This document shows positions 50,901 to 58,210 of a DNA stretch of 64,000 nucleotides, piece after piece. This DNA comes from Hyalella azteca (taxonomy: Eukaryota > Arthropoda > Malacostraca > Amphipoda > Hyalellidae). Position numbers and translations under genes: made by a program. A model generated the notes under the pieces. The model was not told the DNA's origin. It was given only the letters and a program-made list of their open reading frames with translations, and made no database searches. The stretch lies in the NCBI RefSeq assembly GCF_000764305.2, contig NW_025943819.1, positions 62,001 through 126,000 of the forward strand, in the 5' to 3' direction. How positions within the stretch are numbered: the first letter of the stretch is position 1; every line of letters begins with the position of its first letter.

Positions 50901-52058
50901 GTGCTCGCTATGTCCGTCTGTCTGTCCGTCCGTCTGTCTGTCCGTCCGTGACTTCACGTTTTCGTCGACGAGAAAATGCGCTCTCTGTCACTCACTACAG
51001 TGAGTACTTATCTATTTTTTTTAATTCATATTGAACTTGTATGAATGTATGAAGACTGCGTGTGTGCTGCAGACTGTGCAGCGATGCAGAGTGCGCTGCA
51101 GAGGTGCTACAGGACGGCGGAGGGGCGCGTCTCGTGAGGCTCTGCAGAGACGAGGCAGAGCGCAACCACAGCGACGCCGTCCTCGTCGCTTGTCTCGTGA
51201 GACGCAATATTCATTTAGGATTTATTAACTCATTTACAGGAGGTTTTGCTATCATATTTATTGTAATTCGACGTCATGAGATAATTTAATAAAATGATCA
51301 ATTATTAATCATATACGGCAAAGTGAAAAAAGGCGATTCAAGATGGTACAATGCTGAATTAGATAATAATAAAATATGAATCAGTCTATTAATTCATTTG
51401 CAGCATTTATTCATTTACCTACTGGATAGATTCATTACTAAGCCGAATCCGTCAGTTATCGCATACCTTAACTATTTAATGATGGGAAAAGTTAGGATTT
51501 CCCTTCGGGCCGTCTTGACCATTCAATGATGTGAAATATTTGGGTTTCCCTCAGTCCATCTTGACCATTAAATGATGTGAAATATTTGGGTTTCTCTCAG
51601 TCCGTTTACCATTAAATTATGTGAAATATTTGGATTTCTCCTCAGTCCATCTTGACCATTAAATGATTTGAAATATTTGGGTTTCCCCTAAGTCCATCTT
51701 GATCATTAAATTATGTGAAATATTTGGGTTTCCCCTAAGTCCATCTTGACCATTAAATTATGTGAAATATTTGGATTTCTCCTCAGTCCATCTTGACCAT
51801 TAAATGATTTGAAATATTTGGGTTTCCCCTAAGTCCATCTTGACCATTAAATTATGTGAAATATTTGGGTTTCCCCTAAGTCCATCTTGACCATTAAATT
51901 ATGCGAAATATTTGGGTTTCCCCTAGGCCGCCCTTCGCAAGATCGCTTCTTCGTGTGAGAAGGAAAAACTTCGCGACATCGGAGCCGCCGAACTCGTCGA
52001 GCCTCGCTTGCTGGACTCTTTCCTCACATTCTCTTCCAGACAGGAAAGCTACGTGTGA
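28896..52058 (+). CDS. insc: Inscuteable homologue, ten coding exons (gene-level entry)
   Basis: Coding parts: 28896-29992, 44851-45036, 45435-45552, 46089-46829, 48404-48646, 49098-49269, 49905-50083, 50444-50625, 51073-51196, 51927-52058. Every junction has GT/AG borders and the joined frame stays open for about 1,057 residues. Inscuteable is a cortical adaptor that joins Par3/Bazooka to Pins/LGN and orients the spindle in asymmetrically dividing cells. Seen here: an N-terminal disordered region (1-365), a helix with SQWLVEVR and ETECMNTLQSKS (about 368-395) matching the LGN-binding peptide, armadillo repeats from about 700 to 1040 with family motifs (SEAAAVLAQITSP, GSAALANLTFL, ERVQQKAAIA, NHSDAVLVACLAALRK), and a C-terminal ESYV. 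The vertebrate protein is about 580 residues; the extra length is mainly exon 1 and exon 4. The ATG at 28896 follows an acceptor by nine bases and has A at -3. Upstream exons could extend or replace this start. Identity is near certain; the exact N-terminus is not. Confidence 0.93.
31839..31880. repeat. Fragment of element B end
   Basis: TTAACGTTGATTCAACGTCA followed by GATGCTCAGTAGG resembles the right end of element B (ACGTTGTTTCAACGTCATTT, GCCTGGTAGG). No left end found. Confidence 0.35.
32068..32295. repeat. 34-bp minisatellite, about 6.7 copies
   Basis: The unit TCAAGTCAGGGACAAGCACC then AGCTTCTATACTTG is almost invariant. Frames of up to 146 codons overlap it in three phases because the unit length is 1 modulo 3; they are not taken as genes. 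Confidence 0.92.
33010..33310. repeat. About 138-bp tandem duplication, two copies plus remnants
   Basis: Blocks beginning near CTCCAACATTGTGCGTGCAT (33018) and CTCCAACTTCAACGTTGCGT (33154) are about 80% alike by eye, covering GAATGGACAAGAAGTTTAGG and CATTTGTATAATGTTTCATT. A 162-codon frame on the plus strand spans both copies. Confidence 0.75.
37241..37360. repeat. 20-bp minisatellite, six copies
   Basis: ACACATATTGTGCCACACTA type units, each in exact 20-bp register; copies 1 and 4 begin AGCACATATT instead of AACACATATT, suggesting a 60-bp higher-order duplication. Confidence 0.93.
38763..38932. repeat. 42-bp minisatellite, four copies
   Basis: The unit GCTTCCAATCGCACCACACA then CGCACCTTCACATCACACGTGT. 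Later copies carry TCTAAACGCACC and ACTTGT. Confidence 0.92.
39040..39180. repeat. Degenerate about 38-bp tandem repeat
   Basis: Four diverged units with AATATGACAGTGAGCACC and AATAATACGACAATGAGCAC. Confidence 0.65.
39973..40208. repeat. 20-bp GC-rich minisatellite, about 11.6 copies
   Basis: The unit GCCCTGCATGCTGCCCCGGG contains two palindromes, TGCATG-type and CCCGGG. It lies in AT-rich intron sequence. It opens frames of 70-130 codons in most phases on both strands; these are artefacts of a stop-free unit. Confidence 0.95.
40519..40640. repeat. Interspersed repeat C, copy 1
   Basis: GTTTCGTACGTAGCAGCCCC, AGGTCACGCTGGAGC and the later TTTTGTCCACTTTAC match, with substitutions, the segment at 58050-58205. 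The shared length and spacing show a dispersed repeat of unknown type. Confidence 0.55.
41890..42065. repeat. Degenerate about 65-bp tandem repeat
   Basis: Three diverged units with TTTCTTTCTCTACCGGTGCT, AGAAAGTTGCGAGTT and decayed later versions (TTTCTTTGCCGGTGTC, TTTCTTTAGTTTTCCGGTTC). Confidence 0.55.
42959..43001. repeat. Strong hairpin, about 19-bp arms, 4-base loop
   Basis: GAGGTTAAAAAATAAGGGCT and AGCCCTTATTTTTAACCTC pair fully apart from one extra A, around the loop CTGA. It lies deep in insc intron 1. It could be a fold-back element or an RNA hairpin. Confidence 0.85.
43675..43765. repeat. Degenerate about 25-bp tandem repeat
   Basis: Units such as AACATACCACTTCAATGACA are repeated about four times with substitutions. 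Confidence 0.6.
44015..44082. repeat. Direct repeat with GAATATCATGCA core
   Basis: GCATGATGTTGTGTTGAATA and GCATGATGTGCTGAATA each followed by TCATGCA; two copies of about 33 bp. Confidence 0.7.
44851..45036 (+). CDS. insc: insc coding exon 2: Pins/LGN-binding helix
   Basis: The acceptor CTCTGCAG ends at 44850; the first base completes the Lys codon opened in exon 1. It encodes residues 366-427. It starts NGSLSQWLVEVRCRAETECM and continues NTLQSKS, which matches the family's short LGN/Pins-binding segment (a helix followed by an extended TE-ECM--LQ-K stretch). The rest (SALDAVRSVQRRAHTVSTEF) starts the conserved helical region. The frame is closed in the intron: reading past the donor gives CAG TGA at once. 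The donor GTGAGT at 45037 is the first of a run of reiterated donors (separate entry). Confidence 0.92.
45037..45220 (+). repeat. 20-bp minisatellite made of exon 2 end plus 5' splice site
   Basis: The unit is about 20 bp, GTGAGTGCCAGACTCTGCCA, repeated nine times directly after exon 2. Each unit reproduces the last exon bases (GACTCTGCCA) followed by a donor. Donor-like starts lie at 45037, 45055, 45075, 45095, 45115, 45135, 45155, 45175, 45195 and 45215. Two read GTGAAT and the last reads GTAAGG. Only the first keeps the known protein frame, because every later choice includes an in-frame TGA at 45038-45040. Confidence 0.9.
45435..45552 (+). CDS. insc: insc coding exon 3: conserved helical region
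   Basis: The acceptor GCCCCCAG ends at 45434; the first base completes a Gln codon. It encodes residues 428-467 (RLEVRHYERLPALSRSLVGH and onward, ending in a Pro/Gly/Ala-rich tail). It ends in phase 0 at the donor GTGAAT (45553). It is GC-rich compared with the flanking AT-rich introns, as are the later exons of this gene. Confidence 0.88.
46089..46829 (+). CDS. insc: insc coding exon 4: helical edges around a low-complexity insert
   Basis: The exon has a pyrimidine-rich acceptor (CGTACAG, ending 46088) and the donor GTAAGG (46830), and both borders are in phase 0. It encodes residues 468-714. The first about 30 residues (AVCRQIEVVRQICHRLMEIT) and the last about 30 (VVTALGHAFTKLVDILLSVE) look helical and fit the conserved region. 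The middle, about 180 residues, is rich in Ser, Glu, His, Asn and Cys with recurring SH/ES pairs and has no recognised domain. In vertebrate Inscuteable this part is much shorter, so the insert looks lineage specific. The exon is more AT-rich than its neighbours. Confidence 0.85.
47640..47825. repeat. 35-bp minisatellite in insc intron 4
   Basis: About five units of CTGCTTCTGAAATATGCGGC then TTTAAAGGCGACTAT. The array sits 580 bp before exon 5 and shows no similarity to its splice site. Confidence 0.9.
48404..48646 (+). CDS. insc: insc coding exon 5: first armadillo-repeat segment
   Basis: The acceptor GAGTGCAG ends at 48403 and the donor is GTGGGT at 48647; both borders are in phase 0. It encodes residues 715-795, including SALRQLTSLGVDGGHVCRLI, GGVRALLALC, LRVAALRALATVCCVVDG and HLEK. 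The last stretch lines up with the family pattern of LRTLASICCVEEG followed by LEK. The pyrimidine tract is weak, so this acceptor may depend on exonic enhancers. Strongly GC-rich. Confidence 0.9.
48919..49027 (+). repeat. insc: Upstream copy of exon 6 acceptor and exon start (about 110 bp)
   Basis: The stretch ending in TTATACAG at 48987 and the bases after it match the real acceptor and the start of exon 6 110 bp downstream. The copied exon piece reads T-G-G-M-E-V-I-V-E-V and then a TAG stop, where the real exon reads A-G-G-M-E-V-I-V-E-V-L. It works as a decoy acceptor plus a broken exon fragment. Confidence 0.85.
49098..49269 (+). CDS. insc: insc coding exon 6: armadillo repeat
   Basis: The acceptor TTTAAACAG ends at 49097 (phase 0) and the first donor GTACGT is at 49270 (phase 1). 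It encodes residues 796-852 with SEAAAVLAQITSPWV and VAPLVTALT, close to the family's EAAAVVAQVTSP and IVTAL. The next exon begins AT CTG, so the split codon becomes GAT (Asp). The donor is the first of at least four identical GTACGT donors in a 23-bp array. Confidence 0.92.
49247..49362 (+). repeat. 23-bp minisatellite of exon 6 end plus 5' splice site, entering the gap
   Basis: The unit is 23 bp and consists of GTACGTC followed by the exon's last bases (GTCACGGCCCTTACTG, later GTCACGGCTCTCACTG). Donors GTACGT fall at 49270, 49293, 49316 and 49339, and another copy breaks off at the gap. Each unit adds 23 bp, so only use of every third downstream donor keeps the frame. The array is almost certainly why the assembly fails here, and its true length is unknown. 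Confidence 0.9.
49363..49881. other. Assembly gap (519 N) in insc intron 6
   Basis: A run of N begins inside the 23-bp array and ends just before a C-rich tract and the exon 7 acceptor. The gap size may be an estimate. Frames reported as open across it have no meaning. No exon needs to be hidden here, because exons 6 and 7 join in frame. Confidence 0.99.
49905..50083 (+). CDS. insc: insc coding exon 7: armadillo repeat
   Basis: The acceptor is a strong pyrimidine tract (runs of C, then CCCGCAG) ending at 49904 and the donor is GTCGGA at 50084 (phase 0). It encodes residues 853-912, including AEIFLLGSAALANLTFLADD and SVFTKDQ. These match the family's EVFLLASAALANITF and TRDQ almost position for position. 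Confidence 0.93.
50238..50348 (+). repeat. insc: Upstream copy of exon 8 acceptor and exon start (109 bp)
   Basis: The block from about 50238 to 50348 is repeated at about 50350-50457. It copies the intron end, the acceptor (TACACAG ending at 50334) and the first 14 exon bases (ATAGCGACGGTGGT), then diverges into intron sequence. The offset to the real exon start is 109 bp. Confidence 0.85.
50444..50625 (+). CDS. insc: insc coding exon 8: armadillo repeat
   Basis: The acceptor GCTGCACAG ends at 50443 (phase 0) and the donor is GTAATA at 50626 (phase 2). It encodes residues 913-972: IATVVSSVCSSSAGAAAVVA, a short proline/histidine loop (HTPPPPHPARMP), then ERVQQKAAIAIS. The last motif is identical in register to the family's ERVQQKAAVTLAR. 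The following intron begins with an AT-rich (ATT)n microsatellite. Confidence 0.93.
50626..50775. repeat. (ATT)n microsatellite at the start of insc intron 8
   Basis: TATTATTATT runs with interruptions begin four bases after the donor of exon 8. Confidence 0.85.
50865..50982. mobile_element. Inverted-repeat element A (MITE-like), copy 3, in insc intron 8
   Basis: Arms AGCGCATTTTCTC (50865-50877) and GAGAAAATGCGCT (50970-50982) are perfect reverse complements. The interior has expanded TCCGTCTGTCTG repeats compared with copy 2. It ends about 90 bp before exon 9, so it lies near that exon's branch region. Confidence 0.7.
51073..51196 (+). CDS. insc: insc coding exon 9: armadillo repeat
   Basis: The acceptor GTGCTGCAG ends at 51072; the first base completes an Arg codon, and the exon ends in phase 0 at the donor GTGAGA (51197). 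It encodes residues 973-1014 (LCSDAECAAEVLQDGG, LVRLCRDEAERNHSDAVLVA). It matches the family's LIELCRSPSERNSSDAVLVACL. An inverted-repeat element lies 90 bp upstream in the short intron. Confidence 0.93.
51490..51926 (+). repeat. 47-bp minisatellite carrying repeated 3' splice-site sequences
   Basis: About nine units of about 47 bp (GACCATTAAATTATGTGAAA then TATTTGGGTTTCCCC-TAAGTCCATCTT). Each contains a pyrimidine tract followed by CAG or AAG. The real acceptor of exon 10 (TTTCCCCTAG ending 51926) is the truncated last unit. Some units end in CTCAG, a good acceptor; others end in CTAAG, a poor one. Confidence 0.9.
51927..52058 (+). CDS. insc: insc coding exon 10: last armadillo helix and PDZ ligand
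   Basis: Starts after CCCCTAG at 51926 in phase 0 and runs to TGA at 52056-52058. It encodes residues 1015-1057: AALRKIASSCEKEKLRDIGA, VEPRLLDSFLTFSSRQESYV. It aligns with the vertebrate end (AALRRLAG, VQPRLVDSFLL, ESFV). The terminal ESYV keeps the class of C-terminal PDZ-binding motif reported for Inscuteable. Confidence 0.94.
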   Translation, partial: AALRKIASSCEKEKLRDIGAAELVEPRLLDSFLTFSSRQESYV

Positions 52059-52158
52059 TTTGGAATCAGTCAAGCTTCAACTTTACATAAACTTGATTTG
52101 CTTTACATTAAAAAACGTGTATTAAACTGAAAGATTGAAATGTTTATACTCGTGAAAA

Positions 52159-52164
52159 AATAAA
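52159..52164 (+). terminator. insc: Poly(A) signal of insc
   Basis: AATAAA lies 101 bases after the stop codon in AT-rich sequence. It is the nearest canonical hexamer and implies a short 3' UTR of roughly 120-130 bases. An ATTAAA about 65 bases after the stop is an alternative. Confidence 0.65.
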
Positions 52165-54095
52165 CGACACCGTCACGAATACGTCTTTACTTGCGCTGCC
52201 ATCCCGTAAGTCTTCATTTAAATTAACTCGACGATATTCACACATCGGAATCATATTTGATGAAGTATTTAATTACCGGTTTAATTTTGATTTCGGTCGG
52301 GCATCGACTTTCTATCCTAAAGTTTGATATGCTCTCAGAATACGTTAGCCTATGTGACTGTAACACCATTTTCGTCACTCTATTTTTGCATCATCATCCC
52401 ACCGAATATATTTTACACAAACTCTTGATTTCTTCAGGAACTCGATTTCTACCGGTACTCGTTAGCGATCGTCTTCTTTCCTGTCAGCTTCTGATTGTTG
52501 CCGTTTGTGCATGTCATGTTTCCCTGTATGCTAATTTTTATGTTTTAGTATGTCCTCGTAGCCAAAAGTGATATTTTTAGACGACTCCTTTAGTGCGCAC
52601 ATGGATAAATTTAATTATTTATGTACGGTGAACTTGTACGAATGATTGAACAAATTTTTATCTCTATACCCCAAAATTGTTATTAACATGACCTATAATT
52701 AAATTCATCTTCCAATTAAGAGTATCAGCTCATTTATTATCGCTCGTCAAAGCTCCCACTTCAAATATATTTTATTACCTTATGCATGTGAAAGGTCACA
52801 CTACAAGGACTACGTACAGATCCTAGCGAATTCCTCTAATTTACGGAAGTACAAATTGTATCGAAACACATTACAAAAAAAAACGCTTCCATGTTGATCA
52901 AATTAACCAAAAACAAGTATTTTTACCTGCGCTTATACCTTAACTTCCAGAAATGAAAGCAAAAGATCAGTATAACAATTTGTAAAGCATTATTTTCAAC
53001 GATAATTGTATGTACACAAGTAACTCAGATAATACGTTTCCATAGCCTCGATGTAAATATTATCCTTATTTTATATAATACGTTCTGTTGTTTTGACTTC
53101 TCTGTATCCTAGTCATGCATTTTACCAAAAATTAACTAACGACGTAAGTTTATTATCGTGTACAGAGCTAATAGATGTAATGTCCATAGATGCTATAAAC
53201 TGTCATATGATGTCACGTTTGTTTAAATCTTATCCTTATGAATGACTGAAGAATTCCTTGCGTGGCTTCACTGAAATTACTTAAGTTTCCCAGATCTTCA
53301 CCTTCTGAAGATTTATCCTGTAATATTCATGTTTTAATGCAAGACAATTGTGTATGTTGCAATCGAGCATGATTATGCCGCCTCATAAAAGAACGTCCTA
53401 AGTGAAAAGTTGACACTTTTTTCTATCTTGTAGAATTATGAAAATTGCACGAGCATTGAATAAATTTCACTCTGATTGCAAATGAATAATGACAGTCTAG
53501 GCGTCATGTATTGGCACCTCTTGCAGATGAAATATTCAAATCTTACGAATTAATTTGCTTAAGTTCATCGCTGGACGGAGAATAAAAAAAAAAAGAAGTA
53601 ATGACTTCATAAACGACTATATTATGGTCATGAATGAAAATAAAACGGTATGTTTTTGTACAAACATTCTCCGGGACATATGGGAGATTTATTTATCCGT
53701 TTATTATCTTTGAAATGAATAATAGTTAAAAGTTTGAGCTGAATAAAACAATTGTATAAATTATGACGATGTTCACAATTAAATGCGATAATAATAGAGT
53801 GAAATGAACATTTTGAATCTTATTTGTATTGTATATACCCAACTGACTACTCAATGTACAAATCACACGTGTACTTCATATAGTGGGTTTTTATCAAGTT
53901 GGGTTTTTATCGAGCTAAAGCGTAGAAGTCTCCTCGATTCCTCTATTTTATTACGTAGCGAAGAAAGTCTCGTGCAAACAATTCTCTCGTGTATCTTAGG
54001 AACCGGAAAATACACTTGGCACCTGACGATCAGGTACTTCGCGAGGACGAGACGCCACCGTCTGGAGTTACGGGTGTGTCAGCCTCAAGTCCCGA
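52165..54095. other. Intergenic stretch after insc
   Basis: AT-rich. Short frames at 52.26 and 53.8 kb have no recognised domain. No RNA gene seen. Confidence 0.5.
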
Positions 54096-55735
54096 GTGTG
54101 CTGTCGCCAGGTCCCGGGTATGTCGGTCCCAGGTCCCGGGTATGTCGGTCCCAGGTCCCGGTTATGTCGATCCCAAGTCCTGAGTATGTCGGTCCCGGGT
54201 ATGCCGCCCCAGGTCCCGGGTATGTCGGTCCCAAATCCTAAGTATGTCGGTTCCAAGTCCCGGTTAAGTCGGTCCCAAGTCCCGGGTATGTCGGTCCAAG
54301 GTCCCGGGTATGTTGGTCCCAAGTTCTGAGTATGTCGGTCCCAGGTCCCGGGTATGTCGGTCCAAGGTCCCGGGTATGTCGGTCCCAGGTCCCGGGTATG
54401 TCGGTCCCAGGTCCCGGGTATCCGAGTATGTCGGTCCCAGGTCCCGGGTATGTCGGTCCAAGGTCCCGGGTATGTTGGTCCCAAGTTCTGAGTATGTCGG
54501 TCCCAGGTCCCGGGTATGCCGCCCCAGGTCCCGGGTATGTCGGTCCCAAATCCTGAGTATGTCGGATCCAAGTCCTGATTATGTCGGTCCCAGGTCCTGG
54601 GTATGTCGGTCCCAAGTCCTGAGTATGTCGGTACCAGGTCCCGGGTATGTCGGTCCCAGGTTCCAAGTATGTCGGTCCCAGGTCCTGGGTATGTCGGCAC
54701 CAGGTCCCGGGTATGTCGGTCCCATGTCCTATGTATGTCGGTCCCAAGGCCTGGGTATGTCGGTCCCAGGTCCCCGGTATGTCAGTCCTAAGTCTTGAGT
54801 ATGTCGGTCCCAGGTCCCGGGTATGTCGGTTCCAAGTCCTGAGTATGTCGGTCCCAAGTCTTGAGTATGTCGGTCCCAGGTCCCGGGTATGTCGGCACCA
54901 GGTCCCGGGTATGTCGGTCCCATGTCCTATGTATGTCGGTCCCAAGGCCTGGGTATGTCGGTCTCAAGTCCTGAGTATGTCGGTCCCAGGTCCCGGGTAT
55001 GTCGGTCCCAGGTCCCGGGTATGTCGGTCCCAGGTCCCGGGTATGTCGGTCCCAAGTCCTGAGTATGTCAGGTCCCAGGTCTCGGGTATGTCGGTCCCAG
55101 GTCCCGGGTATGTCGGTCCCAAGTCCTGAGTATGTCGGTCCCAAGTCCTGAGTATGTCGGTCCCAGGTCCTGAGTATGTCGGTCCTAGGTTCTGAGTATG
55201 TCGGTCCCAGGTCCCGGGTATGTCGGTCCGAGGTCCCGGGTATGTCGGTCCCAGGTCCCGAGTATGTCGGTCCCAGGTCCCGGGTAAGTCGGTCCAAGGT
55301 CCTGGGTATGTCGGTCCTAGATCCCTGCTTTGTCGGTCCCAGGTCCCGGGTATGTCGGTCCCAGGTCCCGGGTATGTCAGTCTCAGGTCCCGGGTATGTT
55401 GGTCCCAGGTCCCGGGTATGTCGGTCCCAAGTCCTAAGTATGTCTGTCCCAAGTCCTAAGTATGTCGGTCACAAGTCCCGGAAATGTCGGCCCCAGGTCC
55501 CGGGTATGCCGGTCCCAGGTCCCGGGTATGTCGGTCTAACGTCCCGATTATGCCACCTTTAGGTCCCGTGGATGCCGGCTCTAAGTCCCGGGTATACTTG
55601 CTCCAGGTCTCGAATAGGCTTGATCCAGGTCCCGGCTATGCCGGCTCCAGGTCTTGTTATACTGGCTCCAGGTCCCGTGTATGCCGGCTCCAGGACCTTG
55701 GTATGCCGGCTCCAGGTCCCAGCTATGCTAGCTTC
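54096..55735. repeat. 22-bp minisatellite, roughly 74 copies (1.6 kb)
   Basis: The unit is GTATGTCGGTCCCAGGTCCC then GG. Common variants are CCAAGTCCTGA, CCAAGGTCC and CGCCCCAGG, in blocks that recur together (for example 54642-54740 and 54880-54960), showing multi-unit duplications. The right end (55550-55735) decays into ATGCCGGCTCCAGGTCCC units. Because 22 is 1 modulo 3 and the unit lacks stops, all frames are open on both strands. Confidence 0.96.
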
Positions 55736-55812
55736 CAAGTGACCCCAGATGCTCCGGTGATAGCGGCGACTGTGAAGGCTTTGTGATGAGTTCGTCTGGC
55801 TTTTCGAGGAAT

Positions 55813-55938
55813 ATTGTGGACTTGTGTGTTATTTAGGTACAGTGACGTGTTTCGTGTGGACTTGTGTCTTATTTAGGTACAGTGACGTGTTTCGTGTGGA
55901 CTTGTGTCTTATTTAGGTACAGTGACGTGCTTCGAGGA
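55813..55938. repeat. 42-bp minisatellite, three copies
   Basis: GTGTGGACTTGTGTCTTATT then TAGGTACAGTGACGTGTTTC in exact 42-bp register, about 80 bp after the 22-bp array. Confidence 0.93.
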
Positions 55939-58049
55939 TGCGCGCGTATTATTTAATCGACGGCTTCGAGACCCTGATATAGTGCTTCTTTTAATGTAAC
56001 GAACCTTATCGTTCACAAAGCTAAGAAATATATTTTTAGAACTATTTCAGTTGTAAAATCGCTGTTAAGAAACGAATATCCGATCGTTTTAACCGGATTA
56101 TTGCGGATTAGAAGCAACCAATAAACCGTTAATCCCCAAGATCACGCCTTGATAGCATAAAATCCCATCGTTCGAGTCGACTCGGTGCGCAAAAGCAAGT
56201 TTGCACGAAGCTCCCCGCGGCTGCAGCGTGCCACCCCTGTTGAGAAATGCACTTTATCGGCTATCGTCGCCAAGGCCAGACGGCCATCCTACAGCTTTAC
56301 GGCCCCAAATGCAACCTGGCAAGACAGCTTTGGCAAATCTTCGGTGTATCATAAGCTGGTCCATCCATCACCCGCCCTTGCAGGTCAGGCAGCATTAACC
56401 TTCCTCAGTAGTAATTAGTTTCTCGTTCCTGACGCGGAGAAGCGATGGTCACTTCATTAGAGCTTTTAATGATCCTCGGCATGGGCAAGAGTGGAGATCA
56501 TTTCTTAACGGTCTCATTGTATTTCAAGTTCTATTTGTTATTTCCCGCAAGTTCTGCCGATTCACCATGCGAGGTCAGCTGTCGCACGCAATTCTGGAGA
56601 CCAAATGCAGGTCAGTCGTCGCCGGCTTGGGCCACGCACAAAATTCCTCTGTGAATATAATTTTTTTATGACACGATTAATGACTCAAAAATTCATTTCC
56701 TTTGTTTCGAATCTAATAAAACAATTAGGGAGATAATTTCGCTTCCCTTAAATGATTTTCTAAAAGAGAATTAGGCTGATTCAAAGGTTCAGGTCTTAAG
56801 TTGGCCTCTAGGTTTGAGAAGGATCATGAAACGAATTATCTACATGGGATACTTGGTGATAAAACGTTTTCTGCCACAATGTAGCTAATACGAATCTTTT
56901 TTTTATCATCTGTATTTGATACAGTCCTGCAGGCACCGGTAATTGACTTTGTATTCGTCTAAGTAAATTAGTTCGTACCTCGTAACTCATAATCCATCTC
57001 GAATGACATGATTGGCTAATAGACTACCTGAAATGACACGGCGCTGGACAAGGACTGTTAAAATAGGAAGAACGGCTTGCATGCACACTAGGAACGTGCT
57101 GAGATATTCACAGGTCTTACCGGTAGCTTAAATTCTTAACACAATCAGTAAAGAATTCGTTTCAAAAATTGGAAGTGGTTAATATTATATCAGCGGTAGT
57201 TTCGTTTAGATATGTACGTAATAATAAAATAATACTAATTTTTGAGACAAATGAAATGTGCGGAATACAATTAAGGGCTAAGTTGTGCTTAGCCAAGAAG
57301 AATCTTAAAATTTGTCTTGTAGATTACAAGCGTAGAAGAAATGGGAATTGTGTTTGCAACAATTAATCTACGTACCTTCAACTGTCCATCTAACGCAGCC
57401 TAATTGGAACTGCTACGCAACGTGGAATTCTTGCACGAACTTTTTAGGGCACTCGTTAACCATGTTCGTGAATAAAATAGACTTGAATCGTATGAATTAA
57501 TTACGTAGTGCCTGTTGTTACCCGCGTAATTGATAATAGTTCTTGGTATTTAACGAGCATTCGCTAGATATTTGGTTAACTAAATGCTACTAAAAGTAGT
57601 TAATGCCAAGCCAAGTTTCTTTTTGCAATCAAGGGTAGCTACGGCGGCTCTTATCAGATCTGCTCTGGTACAGAGTTGCGCTTCTGGGAAACAAAACTAA
57701 TGAACTACAAATGAAGATCTAGGCCAAGCTCTGAGATGGCATTTGCACTGGCGTTGTCTTAGCGCATAGAACAAGGCGGTGGTGCACGACAAACCTGCGG
57801 CCAAGGCACTTCCTTCCTCGCTAATTGGCTGGACACGCAATGTTTGTCCGACTGGGCCGAGGAATGGCCTCTTGAGACTTGCGTATCTTTTAAGCACCTT
57901 TGAACAGCACCCTTGAGCGTGAGTTTTATTCCTCGGAAAGGAAACTTGTGCGGTAACTGTAGGATGAAAAGCACAAAATGACTGTTGAGCGCGCAGTACT
58001 AAGTGCTATTTTTCACGACATGAGCGCGGTCAATGTAGGGTTTTCTTGG
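55939..58049. other. Non-coding stretch
   Basis: No recognised gene or array. Frames at 56.2-56.65 kb and 57.7-57.97 kb have no known domain. Confidence 0.45.
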
Positions 58050-58210
58050 TGATCTTGGTACTTGTTTGGGACGTAGCAGTCCCAGGCCACGATGGATCGC
58101 CGCCTCTGATTATCGTTCATCCGCCCTCATTTGGGCCACCTGATATACGATGCTGTTGTACGGCACTTACTTGAAAAAATACTATTTATTTTCGTCCACT
58201 TGACATTTTT
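58050..58210. repeat. Interspersed repeat C, copy 2
   Basis: GTTTGGGACGTAGCAGTCCC, AGGCCACGATGGATCGCC and TTTCGTCCACTTGAC match copy 1 in order. Same strand in both copies. No coding frame. Confidence 0.55.

Noticed and set aside
54068..55297. Long open frames on both strands (up to 235 codons) in the 22-bp array
   Set aside because: All phases are open because the unit has no stop codons. There is no splice or start context, and the frames mirror each other on both strands.
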